Positions 6,422-12,596 of a DNA stretch of 12,596 nt are shown here, in pieces; within the stretch, counting starts at the first letter, position 1; each line of letters starts with the position of its first letter. The notes beneath the pieces are model-generated. The model made no database searches and had not been told where the DNA came from. It saw only the letters and a list, made by a program, of their open reading frames with translations. This DNA is from an uncultured Eubacteriales bacterium (lineage in GTDB: Bacteria > Bacillota > Clostridia > Oscillospirales > QAMX01), in NCBI GenBank assembly GCA_934546935.1, contig CAKTEH010000022.1, forward strand, positions 1-12,596. Reading direction: 5' to 3'. The position numbers and the translations under genes were made by a program.

Positions 6422-6718
6422 ATGAAAAAGCTCTCTACAAAAGATATCTTCGGAATTGCCATTGCCACTGCAGCAACCGCCGCGGTGGTAGCCGGCATTG
6501 TAATCGTTGCGAAAAAATGCAAAAAAGCGATTGATGCATACGAGCAGGAAATGCTGGATGCGGAGAAGGCTGAAGCCGAAGGAACTGCACAGGATTGTCC
6601 TTGCACTGAAGACGCGTCGGTATGCGAAGACACTTGCGAAGCATCCTGTGTATGTGCACAACAACCGGCAGAGGACGCCGTTGCTGCGGAAACGGCAGAG
6701 GAAGAAATCACGGAGTAA
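6422..6718 (+). CDS. Small membrane protein with Cys-rich acidic tail
   Basis: The product is 98 residues. A single hydrophobic segment (about 9-30, Ala/Ile/Val rich) sits between basic ends, MKKLSTK and KKCKK. The rest is very acidic, with a cluster of six cysteines at 59, 61, 68, 72, 76 and 78 (CPC, then C, C, CVC) and another at 33. The last 18 residues are almost all Ala, Glu, Asp and Thr. A ribosome site AAAGGAA lies about 8 bases before the ATG. It is probably co-transcribed with icd, whose stop is 26 bases upstream, and is followed directly by a terminator. I do not recognise the family. The Cys pattern could bind a metal or cycle between thiol and disulfide, but this is inference. Membrane topology cannot be fixed because both flanks are positive. 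Confidence 0.75.
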   Translation: MKKLSTKDIFGIAIATAATAAVVAGIVIVAKKCKKAIDAYEQEMLDAEKAEAEGTAQDCPCTEDASVCEDTCEASCVCAQQPAEDAVAAETAEEEITE

Positions 6719-6727
6719 TTCTCCCGG

Positions 6728-6754
6728 GCCGGAAGCAAAAGCTTCCGGCTTTTT
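6728..6754 (+). terminator. Intrinsic terminator of icd operon
   Basis: Perfect 9-base arms GCCGGAAGC and GCTTCCGGC enclose AAAA and are followed by TTTTT (6750-6754). It begins 9 bases after the stop of the small membrane protein gene. This is a textbook rho-independent terminator. Confidence 0.95.
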
Positions 6755-6823
6755 CTATCAACAGCCGGTTTTCAACCCCTATGGTTGGAGTCTTGACCGG
6801 ATCAATCATAAAAGGGAAAAATT

Positions 6824-7624
6824 ATGACGATTTGGATTCATGGAAGCGGAGCAGGCGCACATGTCTTGGCCTGGAAATTTGCAGAAAGCCGTTTATGCAG
6901 CGAAATCATCTGCACCCCTGGAAACGCCGGCACGCAAACGCTCTGCATAACAGCGCCGCCACCTGGCTGTATACCTGACCTGAACATCCCACAAACGCAG
7001 CTTCTTTATCGAAGCGTTTTTCAAATTCCAGAAAACGGCTGTACAGATTTATGCGTACTCAGCGATGGAAAAAAGCAGTACAGCCTCCCTCCTGTATACA
7101 TTCAGGCAGCCGGAATAAAGTTATCCTGTGCGCTAAATGCTGATACAGACGTGCGCAAAATTAGCCGGTACTATATCTGCGAATATATGGAATATTGCAG
7201 AGAACCCGGGATTTATACCTTCCGTTTTGCAGACGGTCGGTCGGAACCTCTGCGTATTTACAGAGGATTACCGGATGCAAGCGCTTGCGCAGTCCTGCCT
7301 TGCCTGCAATCTGATCTCGTCCGGATTTTCCAGATGATGGCCTCTGGTTTCCCGGAAACTTTTGAACTCCGGTTACGGGAGGGGTGCGTTGCCGTATCCC
7401 GCCTTGACGGACAGCCCGGAGCCTGCCTTGAAAATCTTGCAGCACTTCCAGGCGATATCGGCGTCTTTCTTCATCAAATGGAAAACGCCGGAGATACGCT
7501 CCGGTTCACAGGACCGCATGGCCTGTTTCTGTGCGCAAAAGAAAAAAACATTTCGCTTGCACAGGAAAAAGTCATGGCTGCGGTCCGGCTTTTGCAAGCC
7601 CCGTTTCTGCATTCCTGCATATAA
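6824..7624 (+). CDS. Shortened PurD-like protein lacking the ATP-grasp core
   Basis: The product is 266 residues; PurD (glycinamide ribonucleotide synthetase) is usually about 420. Residues 1-40 resemble the PurD N-domain: IWIHGSGAGAHVLAWKFAES matches the Gly-rich nucleotide-fold loop and HALAWKLA pattern, and PGNAGT (32-37) is identical to the PurD PGN loop. The Arg-Glu of the usual GGREHA is replaced by Gly-Ala. Residues 149-169 (LPDASACAVLPCLQSDLVRI) resemble the PurD segment GDPETQVVLPRLKSDL, but the metal-binding Glu is absent. Residues 180-260 resemble the PurD C-domain, ending with an AQEKVMAAVRLL helix. About 150 residues expected for the ATP-grasp fold are missing, so ligase activity is very unlikely. 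The frame is intact and AAAGGG precedes the ATG. A regulatory, structural or moonlighting role is possible. No other pur gene is in view. Confidence 0.7.
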   Translation: MTIWIHGSGAGAHVLAWKFAESRLCSEIICTPGNAGTQTLCITAPPPGCIPDLNIPQTQLLYRSVFQIPENGCTDLCVLSDGKKQYSLPPVYIQAAGIKLSCALNADTDVRKISRYYICEYMEYCREPGIYTFRFADGRSEPLRIYRGLPDASACAVLPCLQSDLVRIFQMMASGFPETFELRLREGCVAVSRLDGQPGACLENLAALPGDIGVFLHQMENAGDTLRFTGPHGLFLCAKEKNISLAQEKVMAAVRLLQAPFLHSCI

Positions 7625-7646
7625 ATGATCGACAGAGCCTTATTAA

Positions 7647-7685
7647 AAAACGCCTGCACTGCGGTTTTCACAGCACAGGCGTTTT
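7647..7685. terminator. Bidirectional terminator between convergent genes
   Basis: AAAACGCCTG (7647-7656) and CAGGCGTTTT (7676-7685) are perfect 10-base complements, with further CTG/CAG pairing inside. Because the stem ends in A on one side and T on the other, it gives a hairpin plus U-tract in both directions. It lies in the 70-base gap between the PurD-like gene (plus) and the DUF3842 gene (minus). Confidence 0.9.
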
Positions 7686-7694
7686 CGACGCATT

Positions 7695-8114
7695 TCAGTC
7701 CTCCTCTCGCACAAGACGGACAATCTCTCTGACCGCAGCCGAGATATAATCTGACATATTGGTGCCTTGTGCGCCTGCAACAAATAGACGGCATTTTCCG
7801 ATGGGAATCAACACTTTTTCCGCACGGCTGTTTCCAACCGCCATCGCCATCGCCGGTGTAAGCTCCCCAAGCAGCGAATTTGCTGATAATATCCCAATAG
7901 GCCCTGTGATAATATCCGCATCCGCACTATTATAAACAACCGGATTTTCCCCGGTTGCGCCTTGGTCTGCACCAGCTTTCAGCATCGCCGCCGTGGCGGC
8001 GCTGTTGGTGCCCAAAGCAATAATTTCCTGCGATGGAAGCTGCATTTTCAAGCTGTTTATAAGCATGCAGCCCATTTTTCCGCCCTGCCCATCTAAAACA
8101 AGAATCTTTTTCAA
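7695..8114 (-). CDS. DUF3842 family protein
   Basis: The product is 139 residues, of a size and motif order I recognise as DUF3842, a family of unknown function common in Clostridia. It opens with KKILVLDGQGGKMG (2-15), a beta strand and Gly-rich loop like a Rossmann nucleotide site. Next are ALGTNSAATAAMLKAGADQG (33-52), ATGENPVV, ITGPIGILSANSLLGELTPA (69-88) and a C-terminal helix. The start is TTG at 8114: AGGAGGT (8127-8121 on the minus strand) lies 6 bases upstream, and no better ATG exists. The Shine-Dalgarno overlaps the stop codon of the upstream lipoprotein gene (TAGGAGG), so translation is probably coupled. Nucleotide binding is inferred from the loop only. Confidence 0.85.
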   Translation of the reverse strand: MKKILVLDGQGGKMGCMLINSLKMQLPSQEIIALGTNSAATAAMLKAGADQGATGENPVVYNSADADIITGPIGILSANSLLGELTPAMAMAVGNSRAEKVLIPIGKCRLFVAGAQGTNMSDYISAAVREIVRLVREED

Positions 8115-8125
8115 ATATAAACCTC

Positions 8126-9190
8126 CTATGCAGCCTCATCCGGCATATCTACAGTGTCTGACTGGAAAAGCGCGCTGTACTCCGGCTGCAGGCAGGAAGA
8201 AACTGTAGAAAAAGCAAGAAATACCTGGGCCGTCTGCTGCGCAGAAGCATCCAGATTCTGGCAGTCAATATAAAGCGTAAGCCCTGTAGAATCAATTGTA
8301 AACGAATAAAAATCCAACTGAGAGACCAGAAGTGCCGGATCATAGCTGATTTGCATGGAATCCAACACCTGCCAAACAGCCGGAAGCACAACGCACTCCT
8401 GTGCATCTGCCTGGGAAAGCAGATCCCAGACAGACAAACGGGTGTCCCGTTTGGTATCAAAAGTCTGGCCGCCGCTGCGCTCAGTCCGTGTCCCCAAAAT
8501 ATAAAGATTCTCCTTGGCGGTGACAGATAAAAGCCAATTTTCATTATACGTTACCGAAAAGGCCATTTCAACCGTTGACAAATCGCTGTTTTGATGGTTT
8601 TTGCTATATTCCGTCACAAGTTTCAGCGTCTGCGTTTCTACTTCCGTCCGATATGCATCCAGATATTGCGTATAATAGGCATTGACATTTTGCAGCGGAA
8701 TACCATCGCTATAATAGACTTGGGGCGTACTCATGCGCAAATTCAGCATATCTGCGCCTGCATCATTCTGATATAATTCATAAATATAGTTTACAGATAC
8801 GCCAACCCGGCTGTCTACTCCGGCGGATATCTCATCCCCCTGATCAGAACTCTGCGGCTCATTTCCTTCATCGGACGGCAAATTGTTTCCAATATTTTCA
8901 TCTTGCTGTGGCGTATGCTCCTGAGCCTTACCCCCAGAGCCTTCCTCATTCGTCTGATCTGTGTCGCCAGACGACGCGTCTTCTTCCTTTCCAACCACAG
9001 GGATCACGGTCTGGGATTCTTCCGGCCCCTGGCCGGCAGCATCGGGAAGCCCGTCGAGCTGCGTTTCTGTCTCTCCTGCCTCCTTTGCCGGTTCCTTCAG
9101 ATCCAGAACCGTACTTTCTTCAGGCGCGCAGGCAGAGAATACAGCAGATATCAAAATCAGGCATAAAAAAATGGAAATTTGTTTTTTCAT
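8126..9190 (-). CDS. Lipoprotein with DUF3298/DUF4163-like domain
   Basis: The product is 354 residues from the ATG at 9190, supported by GGGAGGG at 9207-9201, 10 bases upstream. A TTG at 9214 would add eight residues upstream of the basic MKKQ start and is less likely. The signal sequence ends in VFSAC, a lipobox-like site with Cys21; Phe at -3 is unusual. Residues 22 to about 125 form a low-complexity acidic linker (Glu, Gln, Asp, Ser, Gly) that would hold the domain off the membrane. The remainder resembles the PdaC/RsiV-type DUF4163-DUF3298 arrangement: a parallel-strand start (VGVSVNYIYELY), an 'iN' helix (LQNVNAYYTQYLDAYRTEVE), MAFSVTYNENWLLSVTAKEN, FDTKRDTRLSVWDLL (DLF-like motif) and FYSFTIDSTGLTLYI. 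Such domains occur on anti-sigma factors and wall enzymes, but no catalytic domain is attached here. Role unknown. Confidence 0.75.
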   Translation of the reverse strand: MKKQISIFLCLILISAVFSACAPEESTVLDLKEPAKEAGETETQLDGLPDAAGQGPEESQTVIPVVGKEEDASSGDTDQTNEEGSGGKAQEHTPQQDENIGNNLPSDEGNEPQSSDQGDEISAGVDSRVGVSVNYIYELYQNDAGADMLNLRMSTPQVYYSDGIPLQNVNAYYTQYLDAYRTEVETQTLKLVTEYSKNHQNSDLSTVEMAFSVTYNENWLLSVTAKENLYILGTRTERSGGQTFDTKRDTRLSVWDLLSQADAQECVVLPAVWQVLDSMQISYDPALLVSQLDFYSFTIDSTGLTLYIDCQNLDASAQQTAQVFLAFSTVSSCLQPEYSALFQSDTVDMPDEAA

Positions 9191-9225
9191 ACATGAAATG
9201 CCCTCCCTCGGCAATTATCATCGCG

Positions 9226-9254
9226 ATTATATCACACCCGGCGCATTTATGCAA
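9226..9254 (-). promoter_or_regulatory. Promoter of lipoprotein-DUF3842 operon
   Basis: On the minus strand TTGCAT (9254-9249) and a perfect TATAAT (9231-9226) are separated by 17 bases. The predicted start near 9219 gives a leader of about 30 bases. The element is back-to-back with the aconitase promoter, about 30 bases away. Confidence 0.7.
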
Positions 9255-9284
9255 TTAGCATTTCTTTCTGACGCAATTTGACTC

Positions 9285-9314
9285 TTGTAGACAGGGATTC
9301 GGATATGCTATAAT
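9285..9314 (+). promoter_or_regulatory. Aconitase-family gene promoter, extended -10
   Basis: TATAAT (9309-9314) is preceded by TGC, giving a TGnTATAAT extended -10. TTGTAG (9285-9290) is an acceptable -35 at 18 bases. The predicted start near 9321 leaves a leader of about 93 bases to the ATG at 9414, which contains the structures described at 9328-9379. Confidence 0.75.
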
Positions 9315-9327
9315 ACAAGCAGTGTTT

Positions 9328-9379
9328 GTTTACCCGTGTAAACGCATCGTTGCCGCATGCTCGAACCTGTGCGGCTTTT
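9328..9379 (+). promoter_or_regulatory. Structured leader: palindrome plus terminator-like hairpin
   Basis: GTTTAC (9328-9333) and GTAAAC (9338-9343) form a perfect palindrome around CCGT, 7 bases after the predicted start; it could be an operator or an RNA hairpin. Next, GCCGCA (9352-9357) and TGCGGC (9370-9375) form a GC-rich stem with a 12-base loop, followed by TTTTATT. This looks like a weak intrinsic terminator ahead of the coding region. Whether it attenuates transcription is inferred. Confidence 0.5.
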
Positions 9380-9413
9380 ATTAAAGTATTTTTATGATTT
9401 TGAGGTGTGGGAA

Positions 9414-11618
9414 ATGAAATTAATTGAACAGCCCGTATATTTCCGCCAAGGGGAACTTATCCCTGCATCCGCGGACGAACAGCCGGTAGAAACTGCGCGG
9501 CAGGGGACAATGGCTTATAAAATCCTGGAAAAACACAACAGCGGAAGTCCGGAACATATGCGTATTCGCTTTGACAGCCTTGTTTCCCACGATATCACCT
9601 ATGTCGGCATTATCCAGACTGCACGCGCATCCGGATTAAAGGAATTTCCCGTACCCTATGTCTTAACCAACTGCCATAACAGCCTGTGCGCCGTAGGCGG
9701 AACCATTAACGAAGATGATCATCGTTTCGGGCTGTCCGCCGCCGTAAAATATGGAGGGATCTATGTTCCTGCACACCAGTCGGTAATCCATCAGTACATG
9801 CGCGAATGCTATGCCGGCTGTGGCAGAATGATCCTGGGTTCAGACAGCCATACGCGTTACGGCGCGCTGGGTACGCTGGCCGTCGGCGAGGGCGGGCCAG
9901 AACTCGTCAAACAGCTTCTAAATAAAACCTATGACATTACCCGTCCGGAAGTTATTGCAGTCCATCTCAGTGGCGCTCCCCGGCGCGGCGTTGGTCCGCA
10001 GGACGTCATGCTTGCCATTATCGGCGCTGTATTTAAGCCCGGATTTGTCAAAAATAAGATCCTTGAGTTTATCGGCGAAGGCGTCGGCGCGCTCTCCATG
10101 GATTACCGTATCGGGATTGATGTAATGTCTACAGAGTCCGCCTGCCTTTCTTCTATTTGGACAACAGACGAAAAAACGCACGAATGGCTGCGTATCCACG
10201 GCCGTGAAGATGCCTATCAGGCGCTTGCACCAGAGGAAGGCGCCTGTTATGACGGTGCTGTGGTCGTTGAGCTTGATAAAATTGAGCCGATGATTGCCCT
10301 GCCTTTCCATCCCTCCAACGTTTATACGATCCGGGAACTCAACGAAAATCTTGAGGATATTCTGGCATTGACAGAAAAAGAGGGCGCCAAAATGCTGCCT
10401 TCAGGCGTCGAATTTGAACTGCGCAGCAAAATCCATGACGGACGCCTGTACGCCGATCAGGGAATTATTGCCGGCTGCTCCGGAGGCGGTTATGAAAACC
10501 TGATGTACACAGCCGCAGCGCTGGACGGTCACAGCGTTGGAAACGGGAACTTTGACATGAGCGTTTATCCGGCAAGCCAGCCGGTTTTCCTTGAGCTGAT
10601 TAAAAACGGCGCTATGGCCAAAATCATGGCTGCTGGCGCCGCGTGCAAAACCGCGTTCTGCGGGCCCTGTTTCGGGGCAGGCGATACACCTTCCAATAAT
10701 GCGCTCAGTATCCGCCATACAACCCGCAATTTCCCCAACCGCGAGGGTTCCAAGCCAGGCAATGGGCAAATCGCCTCTGTTGCACTGATGGATGCGCGTT
10801 CCATTGCCGCCACCGCGCGCAATGGCGGCGCGATTACGCCGGCGACAGAACTGGATATCGAAGAATGCCGCACGCCCTATCATTTTGATGATTCGCCCTA
10901 CCGCAGCCGCGTTTACAACGGATACCGGCAAGCCAAGCCCGAAAGCGAACTTGTCATTGGCCCCAATATTTCGGACTGGCCTGCACAACCTGAAATGCCG
11001 GAAAACCTCCTAATTAAGCTGGCTTCTGTAATCTTTGACCCGGTCACCACCACCGACGAGCTGATTCCTTCGGGAGAAACCTCTTCCTATCGTTCCAACC
11101 CGCTTGGCCTTGCGGAGTTCACGCTTTCGCGCAAGGATCCCGGCTATGTAGCGCGTGCAAAAGCAGTCAAGGCCATGTCCGCCGCCGAATCCGACGCGGT
11201 TTTGACTGCGGCGGGGTTCCAGCCGGAGAATTACGGCGTAGGCAGCGGGATTTACGCCGTCCGTCCTGGCGACGGTTCAGCGCGCGAGCAGGCAGCTTCC
11301 TGCCAGCGTGTCCTTGGCGGATGCGCCAATATTGCTGAGGAATATGCCACCCGCCGCTACCGCTCCAACCTGATCAACTGGGGTATGCTGCCCTTTACCT
11401 TCGACGGCGACAACACTGTTTTCGAAATTGGCGAATACGTTTATGTCCCCGGGATCCGAAGCGCAGTATCCGACGGAAAACAAGAAATCACCGCCTATGT
11501 GCTGTCTGACACCGGAGCCCGCCAGGGAATCACACTGAAGCTGCATGAACTTACCGCTGAGGAGCGGGAAATTCTCCTGTCCGGCTGCTTGATCAATTAC
11601 TACGGGAGAAATCTATGA
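9414..11618 (+). CDS. Aconitase-family hydratase (YbhJ-like)
   Basis: The product is 734 residues, with aconitase-type order of motifs but clearly divergent from AcnA and AcnB. It appears closest in length and texture to the E. coli YbhJ type, recognised from memory. The 4Fe-4S ligands are all visible: Cys355 in AGCSGGGYENL, and Cys416 and Cys419 in FCGPCFGAG. Other family marks are GSDSHTRYGALGTLAVGEGG (142-161), RNFPNREGSKPGN (438-450), TTTDELIPSGETSSYRSNP (545-563) and the swivel-domain end AEEYATRRYRSNLINWGMLP (641-660). The ATG at 9414 is chosen because GAGGTG lies 6 bases upstream; the longer frame from 9357 would start inside the leader hairpin. Probable reaction: citrate to isocitrate, feeding icd. 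A related hydratase substrate cannot be excluded. The stop overlaps ruvX. Confidence 0.85.
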   Translation: MKLIEQPVYFRQGELIPASADEQPVETARQGTMAYKILEKHNSGSPEHMRIRFDSLVSHDITYVGIIQTARASGLKEFPVPYVLTNCHNSLCAVGGTINEDDHRFGLSAAVKYGGIYVPAHQSVIHQYMRECYAGCGRMILGSDSHTRYGALGTLAVGEGGPELVKQLLNKTYDITRPEVIAVHLSGAPRRGVGPQDVMLAIIGAVFKPGFVKNKILEFIGEGVGALSMDYRIGIDVMSTESACLSSIWTTDEKTHEWLRIHGREDAYQALAPEEGACYDGAVVVELDKIEPMIALPFHPSNVYTIRELNENLEDILALTEKEGAKMLPSGVEFELRSKIHDGRLYADQGIIAGCSGGGYENLMYTAAALDGHSVGNGNFDMSVYPASQPVFLELIKNGAMAKIMAAGAACKTAFCGPCFGAGDTPSNNALSIRHTTRNFPNREGSKPGNGQIASVALMDARSIAATARNGGAITPATELDIEECRTPYHFDDSPYRSRVYNGYRQAKPESELVIGPNISDWPAQPEMPENLLIKLASVIFDPVTTTDELIPSGETSSYRSNPLGLAEFTLSRKDPGYVARAKAVKAMSAAESDAVLTAAGFQPENYGVGSGIYAVRPGDGSAREQAASCQRVLGGCANIAEEYATRRYRSNLINWGMLPFTFDGDNTVFEIGEYVYVPGIRSAVSDGKQEITAYVLSDTGARQGITLKLHELTAEEREILLSGCLINYYGRNL

Positions 11619-12028
11619 GAATCCTTGCGGTGGATTTCGGGGATGTACATACAGGCGTTTCCATCTCGGATCCCACTGGTTTTCTTGCCTCAGGCAGTAT
11701 GACAATCAACAGCCGTAATATGCAGGAAGTCGCCCGTCAGGTATTGGAACTGGCCCGTGAAAACGGTTGTAAAGAGCTTGTTGTCGGATACCCGCGCAAC
11801 ATGAACGGAAGCATCGGGGAACGTGCAAAGAAATGTGAGGAATTTGCCCGCCTGCTGGAAAAAAACGGGGCCTGCAATGTCATACTCTGGGACGAGCGCC
11901 TGACTTCCGTCGACGCCAACCGTATCCTCTCCAATGCGGGGAAGAAACGGAAAAAGCAAAAACAACTGGTGGATGCGGTCGCTGCTTCCCTGATTTTACA
12001 GAGCTACCTGGATTCCCGTCGCAGATGA
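11615..12028 (+). CDS. ruvX: RuvX/YqgF family pre-16S rRNA nuclease
   Basis: The product is 137 residues, the usual length for this RNase H-like family, which is linked to maturation of the 16S rRNA 5' end and was earlier called a putative Holliday junction resolvase. The N-terminal MRILAVDFGDVHTGVSISDP carries the first catalytic Asp (7). ELVVGYPRNMNGSIGERA (54-71) is the conserved GxPxxxxG core. ILWDERLTSVDANRIL (89-104) holds the conserved DERLTS motif, and the C-terminal QLVDAVAASLILQSYL has the final conserved Asp. The ATG overlaps the preceding TGA as ATGA, with GGGAG just upstream, so translation is coupled to the aconitase-family gene. The stop is only 10 bases from the stop of the convergent gene, with no visible terminator. 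Confidence 0.93.
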   Translation: MRILAVDFGDVHTGVSISDPTGFLASGSMTINSRNMQEVARQVLELARENGCKELVVGYPRNMNGSIGERAKKCEEFARLLEKNGACNVILWDERLTSVDANRILSNAGKKRKKQKQLVDAVAASLILQSYLDSRRR

Positions 12029-12038
12029 AACGATTTGT

Positions 12039-12404
12039 TCAAGCTTTGGAAAAAATTTCCCGCACGCCCAGATAAAGCAGTACAATCCCAAAAAGAACAG
12101 ACAGGAATCTTCCGGAAATATGCTGCCCCAGATAATAGCATGCGGCTGTACTGACGCAGCCGCATGTCCCAGCCAAAAGCACCGCTTTTTTTTCCACATA
12201 TCCACGTTTTGCATGGAAAAACAGGGATGCGGCAGCGCTTGGAATAAAATAAGCAAGATTGATAAACTGGGAAGCTCCGGCATCCGCTTTGAAGAACAGG
12301 AGCAGAATTAAAATCAAGAGCGTCCCGCCGCCAATCCCCCAACCGGACAGGACGCCTGTAGCCGCAGCTATTGCTGCGGCAAGAATTACAGAAATATCTG
12401 GCAT
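12039..12404 (-). CDS. Half-size TauE/SafE (TSUP) membrane protein
   Basis: The product is 121 residues with about four hydrophobic segments (roughly 4-24, 26-40, 44-62 and 70-117 in two passes). The TSUP signature SGWGIGGGTLLIL lies near residues 20-32, and the C-terminal VLFGIVLLYLGVREIF end is typical. The TauE/SafE family is usually about 250 residues and is proposed to move sulfite, organosulfonates or other anions. This is one half-unit, and the adjacent upstream gene encodes another. The ATG at 12404 is preferred; a TTG at 12410 overlaps the upstream stop and would add two residues. There is no clear ribosome site, so translation is probably coupled to the upstream gene. The substrate cannot be told from sequence. 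Confidence 0.85.
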   Translation of the reverse strand: MPDISVILAAAIAAATGVLSGWGIGGGTLLILILLLFFKADAGASQFINLAYFIPSAAASLFFHAKRGYVEKKAVLLAGTCGCVSTAACYYLGQHISGRFLSVLFGIVLLYLGVREIFSKA

Positions 12405-12406
12405 AA

Positions 12407-12596
12407 TCAAAAATTAAAAATCATCTTGACTCCGGCGTAGAGGATAAATAAGCCTAAAATACGCCGGAGCCAAATTTTTGGTATCTTTTTATACGTCAAG
12501 CCGCCAATCACTCCGCCGGCTAATCCGCCGGCCAGATATGGCCAAAACATGGAAAGGTCAAAATGCTGCAAACTATAGCGTTGGATACACGATACG
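12407..12596 (-). CDS. Half-size TauE/SafE protein, 5' part outside window
   Basis: An open frame enters at the right edge and ends at TGA 12409-12407, giving the last 63 residues. The text FWPYLAGGLAGGVIGGLTYK followed by KIPKIWLRRILGLFILYAGV and KMIFNF is the typical TSUP C-terminal pattern: a Gly-rich membrane helix, a basic loop and a final helix. The start lies beyond the window. The stop overlaps the TTG codon at 12410 and is 2 bases from the ATG of the next half-size gene, so the two are an operon and likely work as a heterodimer or pair of half-transporters. Confidence 0.8.
   Translation of the reverse strand, partial: VSCIQRYSLQHFDLSMFWPYLAGGLAGGVIGGLTYKKIPKIWLRRILGLFILYAGVKMIFNF

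Noticed and set aside
9328..9343. Assignment of the GTTTAC-CCGT-GTAAAC palindrome to a named regulator
   Set aside because: It does not match the Rex, CcpA or LexA consensus sequences that I can recall, and no regulator gene is adjacent.
10401..10988. Minus-strand open frame of about 195 codons opposite the aconitase-family gene
   Set aside because: It is antisense to a conserved coding region containing the Fe-S cysteines, and no start signal or domain was seen.
1..12596. CRISPR array, insertion sequence or prophage
   Set aside because: No regularly spaced direct repeats, transposase, integrase or phage structural genes were found on either strand.

Overview
The window looks like chromosomal DNA from an anaerobic Firmicute, most likely a gut-type Clostridia of the Oscillospirales. 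The reasons are AGGAGG-type ribosome sites, sigma-A promoters, an S-layer-homology (SLH) surface protein, a DUF3842 gene, paired half-size TauE/SafE proteins and moderate GC. This taxonomic call is an inference from gene families, not from a marker gene.

Left part (1-1420): on the minus strand, araD (L-ribulose-5-phosphate 4-epimerase) has its own TATAAT promoter and is followed 8 bases later by a tRNA-Ala(CGC) gene and a hairpin terminator. On the plus strand lies a small unrecognised secreted protein gene (1075-1419). The gap 1420-1768 is rich in control signals: one plus-strand promoter next to a palindrome, then a 90-base near-symmetrical block with two sigma-A-like promoters facing each other across a (GTTC)4 tract.

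Centre-left (1769-4800): one large gene for a secreted, beta-helix, SLH-anchored surface protein. As given it is broken by two in-frame TAA codons and one single-base frameshift, while the rest of its roughly 1,010 codons still read as a coherent protein. The 4801-5165 gap holds a terminator, several inverted repeats and the icd promoter.

Centre (5196-7685): icd (NADP-type isocitrate dehydrogenase), then a small membrane protein with a Cys-rich acidic tail and a strong terminator. Next is an intact 266-residue gene that resembles the two ends of PurD (GAR synthetase) but has no room for the ATP-grasp core. A bidirectional terminator separates it from the minus-strand genes.

Centre-right (7695-9254, minus): a lipoprotein with an acidic linker and a DUF3298/DUF4163-like domain, followed in the same operon by a DUF3842 gene with a TTG start. 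Divergent from it is the aconitase-family gene (9414-11618), whose leader contains an operator-like palindrome and a terminator-like hairpin. ruvX overlaps its end by four bases. At the right edge two half-size TauE/SafE genes run on the minus strand, the upstream one cut by the window end.

Metabolically, icd and the aconitase-type hydratase could form a citrate-to-2-oxoglutarate branch for glutamate supply. They lie about 3 kb apart under separate promoters, and no citrate synthase is in view. Most of the window is ordinary. The least explained items are the PurD-derived short protein, the facing-promoter block, the aconitase leader, the Cys-rich small protein and the multiply broken SLH gene.
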